This document shows positions 55,701 to 64,000 of a stretch of 64,000 nt of DNA, in pieces. The first letter of the stretch is position 1. Each line of letters starts with the position of its first letter. Under the pieces are notes generated by a model. It saw nothing but the letters and a program-made list of their open reading frames with translations. It searched no databases and was not told where the DNA came from. The stretch is from Parus major. Lineage: Eukaryota > Chordata > Aves > Passeriformes > Paridae. Location: NCBI RefSeq assembly GCF_001522545.3, contig NC_031769.1:9971224-10035223 (forward strand). Reading direction: 5' to 3'. The position numbers and the translations under genes are program-made.

Positions 55701-58700
55701 TGCAGCCATCCTGCTAATAGCACATAACTCTTCCTGGAGGGTCCACACAGATGGACCAGTCCAGGGCTGCTTTCTCTGAGGAGACTGTTGCTAGGGTCTC
55801 TCTATTTTGCCAGGCTGTTTATGGACACATGGACACCCACACAGTAGGAAAGAGAGTGTCAGAACACTTTGTTTGAGTGTCTAAGCCAACCAAAAGTCTC
55901 TGAATTTTTGCTGGTGTAGGCAAACTTTCAACCAGCAGCCTACCAGTGAAAAAACAGGCCCCATTATTTACAGTTCAGTATTTGTCACAAGTTCATTAAG
56001 AAACATTTCCTTGGCTTCTGAGCAGCTCTTACCAGACCACACTTACAGGATCTTTTCTTGATATTTTAATCTTAAATACAGATCAAGCCAAGATTTGAGT
56101 GAATAAACTGCAGATGTCACAGTTTGGAGATACAGACTCTGGATCCAGAGAGATACAGGACCAAACAAGTCCCAACATCCATTTCTACTTAGATACAAAG
56201 ACAGCACTTAAAGAATCCCTCTGTCGCCTCCACTGCCACCATTCTGCAGACCCAGCCATATTCATAAAAGCAAAAACCCCCTCAAGCATCCTAAATGACA
56301 GTATATGTATGGTTCAGTCTTTGGAAAGCAAACAGCCCCTTCAAAATTGGAGGAAACATCTTCTCTTCCAAGTTATCAAGATCCCTCATGAGAGTCCTTC
56401 CTCTAGTTATCCAACCACTTAACACAAGTCTTAAAAAGAGATCACTGAAACATCATACACTTTTCAACATTAACTTCTGCTGTAAAATAATGTGGCAATT
56501 ATGCACACCCTGGCTCTGGATGCTGCTCTAAGCACTGCAAGTTAGACTGTGCCTACCAAACTGCCAGGAACCAGCAAATGCCTCTGCTCTCCAAAAAGGG
56601 ACTGCAAGAAGCACTCTGGCACACCTCCCTCCATCCCAAAAGCCATGCACAGAGTGCCCTGGTAGGATTTCACACAGCTTCACACAGAAACTCCTCTTCT
56701 GTGGCAAGAGGCTCCAGCTAAAGCCATGGCCACAGTCTTCTGCCCAGCATCTGTCTCAAGCTGTATCGTTCTAAGTATTTCTAATCCTATATTTACTGTT
56801 TTATTGCAGAATATGATGGTGTCCCCAGTATATTTTACACTGTTTTGAAGTCATACTTAATCCTGGGGATAAATAATACTTGCTAGCAATTAGATGCCCA
56901 AGCTAAGACTACTGGGGGGGAAAAAAATGAAAAAAAAAAAAAAAAATATTTATTTACACAGGTCTAAAATGAGCAATTCCCCAGTGTTCTGCACCAAGTG
57001 GAGTTAAATAAACCAGTTCCCATCTTTTAATGTATGTTTACCCTAGTAATACAAGGAAAGAACAGAATTCTGCAGAGAGCAATCGTGTTTTGGAAATGCC
57101 CCCACACCACCACAGTCAAGGAGAGAACCAGGAGCTGTGGTTAACAATCAGGAAAGGCTCCTCACAAGCCAGGAAAAGAGTCCTCCATCCAGATCCCGCA
57201 CTGGGGCTGCTGACTGCAAGGAGGTTCTCAAGAAGAAAAGGGGGAAAAAAGGAGGCGGGGGAGGAAAGAAGGCAGAATGGGATCATCATGAGTTTGGCAA
57301 AAATGAAGCTCACCCACTGAGAAGATAGGGGAATATACATGCATAATTTTACATGGATTAAGAGTTTGTGTCAAATCTGTGATGCACTGTGGTGAATTCT
57401 TATACTGCAGTGACTCATCTTGTCTGACAGTTGCTGGGGAATTAAAGCAGTTATTTTTAAAAAATTATATGTCCTGCTTGACGCGTTATACAAATAGCCT
57501 CTTAAAAAATTAAAACGCAGTCAATGCATTTTTAAGTATAGGAGAGCTATGGTACATTTAGGATTCTGCGTACCATACCACAAACATCCATACTGAGCTA
57601 GGAAGACCTAAAGGAATCTGCTGATATCCCTTCAGAGAAACTGATCTTTTTGCCATTCCCAATCCAAATCCTGCATCAAAAATTAGTTTATTACCTCTGC
57701 TTTTAGACAGCATGAAAACACTTTCCCCCAAGAAAAATTAACCCCAATGAAAGAGGCGTGCTAAACCTGAATTCCTCCAATACCAAAGGATATCTGGAAT
57801 CAGAATGAGTGTGTTTCCCTTCTGATGGATCAGCACAGGCAGGTGAGCACCTTTCCAGGGAAGGCAGCACGCTGACTCACAGCCACAGGTGCGCACAGGT
57901 TTGGCAAGGGGAAGCAGCGCTGGCTCCTGCTCCCTGCGCTGCGCAGCACGGCCACCCAGACATAACCTGGAGCTGCAAAGGGCAGCTCCTTGCAGCATGT
58001 GTTCTCCTCAGAAATACACTGTTTACTCCCTGCTTTGCCTATAAAACTGACACCCCCTCGGCAACTTTCACACATCCTTGGGAAAAGTGTCTCGAGTACA
58101 TCAGTTGTGTAATACAGCAAAGATCATCTGAATGATCTATTAAGTGTAACCCTTGGGCACCAATGCTGCTCAACATCAGCTGGCAATAAAGGTATATTCA
58201 CAGCATGCCTTCAGGACAGCTGTTCTGGGAACATCCTGGAGATTTGCATAGTCTGTTTTACAAGGCATTACCATGTACTTCTGCTGAAGGAGTGGCAGAG
58301 AATTCTTTTGACACACATTAAAAGCCCTTAAGTCCAAATAGCACAGTGAAGGAGGCAATTAAAAATATTTAGAATTTAAAAAAAAAAAAAGGAGAAACCC
58401 TTCAAATTCCAGTGCCTGAAAATACAAATGATTAACTCATGAACGAATTGAACCTGTTTTTAAAATAATCAGCTCACTGTCCCTCTCCAACTTGAGCACC
58501 ATCAGAGAAACAAAATAGCTGATGAGAGGAGCTTCATCTAAAAAAGAAAGGTTTCTGTTGACAGTGCTCTTGATTTTATCATAATTTCCATGATATCCAG
58601 TATATTCTTAAAGCCCTAGTCTCCCATCTAACTCCCATGAAAATTTCAGCTTTATGTATTTTGAGTAAATTAGTCCTCTCTCCACCAGAAGAAAGTAACT

Positions 58701-61700
58701 GAAAACATGAGCCAACTCTCAACAGCTCAAAAAACAACACGAAGCAAATGTGAGTGTTGAATTTCTTAGTTCATTTCTCACCTAAACTCAAGAAGCATTA
58801 ACACTCTGTCATTGCACAGGTGATACTCACTTTCTAAGCAGAGAACTATCTCTCAAGGAGTGAATTAAAAGGATGACTCTGCGTCCCAAATCACAGAGGT
58901 GTGCTAGTTATTGAAATTTTCACACTTTAAAACCTCTCTGCAAGTGAAGTCAGCTGGCAAATGTTAGGGAGAAATAATAACAAGAGGAGTTAACTACACA
59001 TCCCTGGTCTCAACCCAGCAACTACAGGCAGACAATAAAAGACATAACTTACACCAAATAAAATAATAAACCTGGCCAGAAAGTAACTCAATCAACCCAA
59101 GCAATATTACCAAATATAATTGAGCCAGTCAATACAATGAAAGCAGAGGACCAAATTAATTAGGTGACTTCACATCCAGTGCCTTTGGGAATAAGTAATC
59201 ACTTATTAAAGATCTGCAGAGACTTTTTTTGAAAGTGCTCTTTGGAGAAAATTTGAGACTTTCAAAAAAAGAAACCTGCAATGCCTCACATGTTTAAAAT
59301 GGAAGAGGACTAGAATTATAGTATTGAACATAGGGAAAATAGTTTCTGAACACGATGGTTTTCACATTTTCCATGTGGTGTCTGTGGTTCTTTAAGTGTT
59401 TCTGCTATGTTATCTTGGATAAAATACTGGAAGAAATATAGAGCACCTTTGCCCAATTAATTTTGGTTCACTAAATAATTGGAAGGGCAATTTAACCTTG
59501 TATACCCTGAAATTGAGGACAAAATGAGAAAAGGGGGAGGGAGCATTTTTTAAACTCTTATGTGTTTTTAAGAATGAAGGGGCTGTAGAATGACTTTTTT
59601 TTTTTTTTTTAATAAAACAGCACATTTCAAGACTCCCGGTTTTATTTAATCAGTTCTTCAGTTAACAACCCCCAAGCTATTCTAAAAAACAGTATGATTC
59701 ATCTATTTCCACCCAGTACAATTTTATACATGGTTAGAAAACTAAAAACCTCATAAAATCCTAAGCAGCCCTGAAGAGCAGCTACTGCAGAGTGACATGT
59801 TGATTGCATCAGCCTGGAAGGGCTACTTCTGAGCAATGCAAGCTTGAGTAGCTCAGGGAAACTACCAGAGTGTCAGAGAACATGTACATAACACACCAGC
59901 ATCAAGCATGTTCACTCAAACACAGCCTAACAAACGTCTCCAGAATATCTGGAATCAAGGATGATTCCACAACTTCAAATATTTAAAAAACTCGAAGTTC
60001 TGTTGAGCTGCTGTGTCCTGAAAAACCAGAAGCAATATTCCCTTCCCAGAATGAAGTGAAAACACCAACAAGAAGTGTGCTGTTGATGCCTTAGGCTGAA
60101 TGTAACACTACATGCCACCACATCACCATGAACATCATTCTCAACATTCTTCAGGGTGCCAGGCTACCTCTGGCACTCGCTCCTCATGTGGGGCAGGCAA
60201 CCTGGACACAGAGGAACCTGCTATGCATTTCTGAGTCTGGCTGATCTTCACCTTCTAAGTCATACTAATGAAACTAACAAAATCTAAAATGGTTATCCTC
60301 ATTTGCATCCATAGTACCTTTTAAATAGCTATGTTAAAACCAAAAAAAGCCCATTCAGACCACAGCAAAGGGGAGGTGGAAGGCATGTGGCTTGCCCACA
60401 GTAACCAACAGGTTAGGATTGTCACAGAGACAAACTTCACAGAGCACCATTAAAGTCCTTTCAACCTTCCTCCTCCCTTTCAACAAACAAGCAGTGCACA
60501 ACTGCTAAAAAAAAAAGAAAAAAGAAAAAAAAAAGGCACTCTGCTCTATGGTCTACAAAGCACGTGCTATCTGAGGCTCTCCTGCCACATCTCTGATGCC
60601 AGAGAGGCTATGCCCAGTGTGCAGCTGAACAAGGAACTCAGGATTTGGCTATAGGGGCTGGGGAAAACACCACGACCCAGCTGAAATGTGTGATGACAAC
60701 TCCCAGTGAAGACTGTGGTTCCAACACCTGCACAGTGCCCGCTGTGCTAGTGGCACAGTAACCAGGTCTGGGCACAGGGACAACAGCTATTTTATGTTCA
60801 GTTTAGTTTTGAGATGCACTGTGTGGGCAGGACCCACTCTATCACACTTCCTAGAGCTAGGAAGGAGACAGCTTTAGCTCACAGCCAAGGAATAACCACA
60901 CAATAATCCTGCCGGTGCTCCTCTCTTTCCCACAAAGCAGCAGCTCCCTTTCAGAAAGTGTTCCTAAAGCTGCAATGTCCATAGCAGGTTCTGGCACAGA
61001 GAACCACGTGGCTTGGGTACAGGCAGCAGCTCTAAGACCCACAGCACCCAGAAATAAAAACCTCATACTCAAACAATACAACAAATACAATGGTTCAGAA
61101 ATGCAGCACTTGAAAAAACGTCTTCCCAGGAAGTCTGACTTGGGAAAGCACTTTAAAAAGGGACAAAAATTAACAGCAGTCACTCTGCTCCCAGTGTTAT
61201 CAATAAGGCCCAAATACACTAAAGCATGCAGTTGCCTATTGCCTCAAAAAGTCTCCAGCTTCACAAAGGCAGCAGAGACACCCTAACACATCATGAGCAG
61301 AACACATGTTAAAACCTCAATCATGTGAACTTTTATGCACTTGCATAAGTGTGTATCAGTGAATGAAGGCAGTGGACTGGCTCATTACAGCCAAGTGAAG
61401 CATAAGCATAAGGTTCTGTACATTCAGGGTGTAGAGACAGAGCTGCCTTGAAAACCATTTAACTCAGGAGTAGCATGGCCAGAGTATGAGCAGACTTCTA
61501 CAACACAATAAAACTGTACAGATCTGATCCCACTCTCTGTAGGGACTAATTTTGGGAACAGGCCAGGAGTTGCAACATGCCTAAAGGTAGGAGCTTTAAG
61601 CAGTAAATTATTTCATTTTCTCAGGCACTGAACACTATCATGTACTTGACTAAGAACACACCAAGAGCAGCCTGGGGGAAGACGCTGAAAATGTGATATT

Positions 61701-61818
61701 GCCTGTTCTTTACCTGCCTCCCAATTCCAACTAGATCCTCATCTAGGCTGCCACAGTCAGAACACACAAGCCACCCTGTCTGCTGCATGTAACGCCAGTG
61801 GCACATAAAAAACTATAT

Positions 61819-61864
61819 TGTCAGTGGCCTAAACTCATTCACTGTCAGTGGCCTAAACTCATTC
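61819..61864. repeat. Tandem duplication, 24-base unit, two copies
   Basis: A unit beginning TGTCAGTGGCCTAAACTCAT occupies 61819-61842 and is repeated without mismatch over 22 bases at 61843-61864. It produces a duplicated peptide in a chance plus-strand ORF. Confidence 0.85.
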
Positions 61865-63013
61865 CAGATCTAGCTGCAGGGAAGCTATGGCAGTGCAGAT
61901 ACAGATGCCCAATTTCAAACCATGTCCCACTTCCTCACAGCTTTCTTGGATTATGCTTACAGCAACAGAAACTGCACCACAAAACTGTATTACAACTTTG
62001 GAACACTACATTAGCATATTTATTGAAGGTCTATGCCAGTTTGATTTCAGGTTTTTGGTAAGCATTTACTAAGAGATGTTTTAATTAGTATCTCATTGGT
62101 GTGTAGACAATTATGTGACACACACCAAGAAGCATTTTCTGCATAAAGACATTGCATGTACCATGATATAAACAGCTCTTCCCACCCTCACTACCACAGA
62201 CGATGGCCAATGGACGGGCAGTGCATCACAGAAAGGCAATACTGTATTTAACTCCTCTTACTTCAAGTTTTCAGGGCCCCATCAGGGAGGGGGAGGCACA
62301 GAAATGAGAGCCACAAGCAATCTCGGTAGCTCATTCTCTTCACCCTCAAAGCGTTAAAAGGAAAATACAATGTCAACATCAGCTCCTCCCTGCTGATGAA
62401 ACTGGCTCCAGCGCATTTTACTTTCTGGCTCGGAGCCCTTACAAACCGTTACAAAAAGACAGAAGACAGACAGACAGCTCAATATATTGACCACTTCCAA
62501 TAACTAATTTGGGACACGCTGGGTCATTTGTCCCTTCTATGAAGTGCTGTAGCCTCTTGGTGGTGAACAAACCCTGATATTTGGGGGCAGCATTATTTTT
62601 ATTTATTTTTTTTTTAAAAAAAAGGAAGAGGCAGCTAATAGCAGATAGATCTGCGTTTCAAGAAAGAGCCAACGCTAGCATCAGTACATATGAATACTGC
62701 CCACTCTCTCCCTCCGGAAGACACCGATTCCATCAGATACACTAAAACCGTCTGCACGACTCCGGGCGCTCAGTGCCCATCAGAGAGGGCACTGACAGGC
62801 GCTCCTCGCTGCTCCTGTCGCTCCTACCCTGGCGCTGACACACATGGAAGCGGGGAGCGGGAGCCGGGCTGAGGAGCGGAGGGCGGGCTGGGGCTCCTGC
62901 TCATCCTCCCTGCCACGGCAACAGCTCGGGCTGCGTGCGCGCCTTCCCAGCACGGGGACCGGCGGAGCATCACAACCAACCACGCCAAGAAGCCACCACA
63001 AGCTTCCAATTAT

Positions 63014-63042
63014 GCATTTATAAATAAATAAATAAATAAATC
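63014..63042. repeat. Tetranucleotide repeat (AAAT)n inside the CpG island
   Basis: Five to six TAAA/AAAT units interrupt the GC-rich sequence about 540-560 bases into intron 1, followed at 63055-63068 by a TATATATATAT run. Confidence 0.8.
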
Positions 63043-63135
63043 CCGCAATTAAATATGTATATATATATCGTTTCGTATGAGTGACCTGAGTGGTATTGTC
63101 CACAACGACCTTACGAGGGGGTGTTGTTGCAGCCG

Positions 63136-63150
63136 ACACACACACACACG
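63136..63150. repeat. Dinucleotide repeat (AC)n
   Basis: About seven AC units on the plus strand in the CpG island, just after the AT-rich patch. Confidence 0.8.
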
Positions 63151-63567
63151 CTGCGTGGACTCCGTGGGAGTCTCTCGATGCGGCCACAGCGGGGTCTGGC
63201 ACGCAGGTACACGGCACCTTTCCGTGAAGCCGCATTTCCCTGGCAGGGCAGGAGCCCCTCCAAGCCATCCCCACGGATTTTTCCAGCTCCCGCACCACCG
63301 CGTGCGCGGCCAAGCCCCGCCGCCAGAGCCCCCCTGCCGCCCCCGCCCGCGCCGCGACGGAGCGCGGGGGTCTCGCAGGTAGAACAAAACCCCCGCGCCG
63401 GGGTCCCCCGCCGGCGGCAGGGGCCGTCAGGGGAGCCCCCCGGGCGCCATCGGGCCGGGGCCGGCACCGCAGGGCCGCAGGGCGGAGGGTGTGCGATGGG
63501 GGAGCGGGCCGGGGGTGCCGCGCCGCTGCCGCGCCGCCCGCGCCCACCGCCGCCCGCCCCGCCGCGC

Positions 63568-63576
63568 CTTTACCTT
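63568..63576 (-). other. DIP2C: Splice donor of DIP2C coding exon 1
   Basis: On the minus strand the exon ends TCCGAAG and the intron begins GTAAAG at 63573. This is a good 5' splice-site match (AAG|GTAAAG). The position agrees with the known DIP2 exon 1/2 junction, which splits the Gly codon of the conserved SEGDI stretch. The reading frame stays open past the site, so the donor rather than a stop codon defines the exon end. Confidence 0.85.
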
Positions 63577-63658
63577 CGGAGAGCTCCAGCTCCAGCTCGG
63601 CCAGCCGGGCCCGCACCTCCAGCGGCAGGGACACGCTCTCCAGGCTGCGGTCCGCCAT
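63574..63658 (-). CDS. DIP2C: First coding exon of a DIP2-family gene, probably DIP2C (partial CDS)
   Basis: The minus strand reads MADRSLESVSLP, then LEVRARLAELELELSE, plus the first base of a Gly codon: 85 bases, 28 full codons plus one base, so the intron is phase 1. This is the conserved start of disco-interacting protein 2, where the N-terminal DMAP1-binding domain begins; the full family protein is about 1,550-1,600 residues with two AMP-binding (adenylate-forming-like) domains, none of which is in the window. MADRSLE followed by LPLEVRARLAELELELSEG matches DIP2C better than DIP2A or DIP2B as I remember them. The start is supported by a strong Kozak context (A at -3, G at +4) and by an in-frame TGA at 63908-63910 with no in-frame ATG between. 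DIP2 proteins are linked to lipid metabolism and neuronal development, but the role of this bird copy is inferred only from the family. Family assignment is firm; the paralogue call is less so. Confidence 0.88.
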
Positions 63659-63780
63659 GCTCGTGCGGCGGGGACGGGCTCTCCCCTCCTCTGGCTGCCC
63701 GCTCTCCCCCTTTGTCCGCGGCTGGCGGGGCGCGGGAAGGCGGCGGGGCCGCGGCGGGTGGCTGAGTCCTCCCCGCGGTC

Positions 63781-63792
63781 TCAGCCGGGCAT
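63781..63792 (-). other. Possible minimal upstream ORF, 3 codons
   Basis: The minus strand reads ATG CCC GGC TGA, out of frame with DIP2C and 134 bases upstream of its start. The Kozak context is weak (T at -3), so leaky scanning past it would be expected. It is the only ATG between 63908 and the main start on this strand. Confidence 0.3.
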
Positions 63793-63801
63793 GCAGGGGG
63801 A

Positions 63802-63818
63802 GGCGGGCGGGCGGGCGG
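63802..63818. promoter_or_regulatory. GC-box cluster (tandem GGGC units)
   Basis: Four consecutive GGCGGGC-type units are visible on the plus strand, giving overlapping GGGCGG Sp1/KLF-type cores about 145-160 bases upstream of the DIP2C start codon. GC boxes work in either orientation, so they can serve the minus-strand promoter. Binding is inferred from motif only. Confidence 0.5.
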
Positions 63819-63860
63819 TCCGCGCGGGGGGACGGGGCGCGGAGGGAGGGAATGCGGAGG

Positions 63861-63907
63861 TTTCTCCTCTCCTCCCCTCTCCTCCTCCTCCTCCTTCGCC
63901 GCCTCCT
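63861..63907. repeat. Polypyrimidine (CTCCT)n-rich tract, GA-rich on the gene strand
   Basis: The plus strand is nearly pure C/T from 63861 with runs of CTC and CTCCTC; the minus (gene) strand is therefore a GGAGGAGG-type purine tract about 205-250 bases upstream of the start codon. Such tracts are common in CpG-island promoters and can form non-B DNA. Whether it is in the promoter or in the 5' UTR depends on the unmapped transcription start. Confidence 0.6.
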
Positions 63908-63961
63908 TCAGCGGGGCCCCGCCATGGCTGCTCCCGCCGCCCGCCCGCGATCGCTCCGCAT
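63908..63961 (-). other. Possible upstream ORF, 17 codons, in the DIP2C leader
   Basis: The minus strand has ATG at 63961, runs in frame through a second ATG at 63925 and ends at TGA 63908-63910. The second ATG has a strong Kozak context (G at -3, G at +4); from it the peptide is MAGPR. The frame is the same as that of DIP2C, so the TGA is the in-frame stop that limits N-terminal extension of the main protein. It can act only if transcription begins upstream of it, which the sequence alone does not show. Confidence 0.35.
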
Positions 63962-64000
63962 CGGCTCCTCGCCGCGCCCGGCCCTCCCTCCCCGCCCGCC

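Larger units (their letters stand above)
49766..62799. other. Unique intron sequence approaching the promoter
   Basis: About 13 kb with no supportable gene. Low-complexity tracts include (CTT)n at 52691-52706, A-rich runs at 56923-56946, 58378-58390 and 60507-60534, and a T run at 59595-59611. The last 500 bases before the CpG island (about 62330-62800) are less AT-rich and may carry promoter-proximal regulatory sites, but I can name only weak motif matches. Confidence 0.5.
1..63573 (-). other. DIP2C: Intron 1 of DIP2C (5' part, continues beyond position 1)
   Basis: This is the whole region downstream of the exon 1 donor in the gene's direction. I looked on the minus strand for the expected second exon (the DITQKGYEKK stretch) and did not find it, so at least 63.5 kb of intron lies here. 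A very long first intron is known for DIP2C in other vertebrates. Contents are AT-rich single-copy DNA, three CR1 fragments, simple repeats and one assembly gap. Nested genes cannot be excluded without transcript data, but no ORF resembles a known protein. Confidence 0.8.
62800..64000. promoter_or_regulatory. DIP2C: CpG island and promoter region of DIP2C
   Basis: CpG density rises abruptly from about 62800 and is very high from about 63170 to the window end, against CpG-poor DNA to the left. The island covers coding exon 1, the start of intron 1 and the upstream sequence. No TATA box is visible at a plausible distance, which fits a broad CpG-island promoter. GC boxes lie at 63802-63818 and a pyrimidine-rich tract at 63861-63907. 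The transcription start cannot be placed by eye; it should lie at coordinates above 63658. The island is interrupted by an AT-rich patch near 63010-63070. The right edge may lie beyond the window. Confidence 0.85.

Noticed and set aside
60507..60534. A-rich tract as the tail of a processed pseudogene
   Set aside because: The sequence 5' of it on the plus strand resembles no cellular transcript, and no target-site duplication is visible.
1..62799. CRISPR arrays, operons or prokaryotic defence systems
   Set aside because: The DNA is a vertebrate intron; the only regular repeats are microsatellites and a pentamer array without spacers.
62780..63658. 292-codon minus-strand ORF as a complete gene
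   Set aside because: Its start is the DIP2C start, but a consensus donor at 63573 falls exactly where the DIP2 family exon ends; the rest is intron.
63121..63765. 214-codon plus-strand ORF rich in Pro, Arg and Ala
   Set aside because: It runs antisense through the DIP2C exon and CpG island; GC-rich DNA has few stops, and the low-complexity composition is typical of a chance frame.

Overview
This window is vertebrate nuclear DNA, almost certainly from a bird. It is AT-rich and CpG-poor over about 62 kb, then ends in a dense CpG island. The interspersed repeats I can recognise are short 5'-truncated CR1 LINE 3' ends, the typical bird retroelement. I see no Alu- or B1-like SINEs, no bacterial gene organisation and no long ORFs in the AT-rich part. 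The species cannot be fixed from the sequence; a songbird is possible but only a guess.

The only protein-coding sequence I can support is the first coding exon of a DIP2-family gene on the minus strand at 63574-63658. It encodes MADRSLESVSLP...LELELSE plus the first base of a Gly codon and ends at a consensus GTAAAG splice donor. The wording of the N-terminus fits DIP2C best among the three vertebrate paralogues. The promoter, 5' UTR and CpG island lie at higher coordinates (about 62800-64000). Everything from 63573 down to position 1 is then the 5' part of intron 1. I found no second DIP2 exon, so the intron is longer than 63.5 kb and continues past the left edge.

Layout: 1-3560 featureless AT-rich intron; 3561-4545 a pentanucleotide array (AGGAT)n containing a 772-base assembly gap and abutting a CR1 3' end; 4546-8286 unique intron; 8287-8592 a second CR1 fragment; 8593-49563 long unique intron with microsatellites, a GC-rich pocket near 11.9-12.0 kb and a few small duplications; 49564-49765 a third CR1 fragment; 49766-62799 unique intron; 62800-64000 promoter CpG island with exon 1. 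All three CR1 copies have their sense strand on the minus strand, the same direction as the gene.

The short ORFs spread over the intron (mostly 60-130 codons, the longest 157) are about what chance predicts for this amount of AT-rich DNA. None shows a family signature I recognise. I do not see a novel multi-gene system here. The points most worth checking are the CR1-linked pentamer array with its gap, the upstream ORF and in-frame stop in the putative 5' leader, the reading frame that stays open through the splice donor, and a G-quadruplex-forming run on the intron's sense strand.
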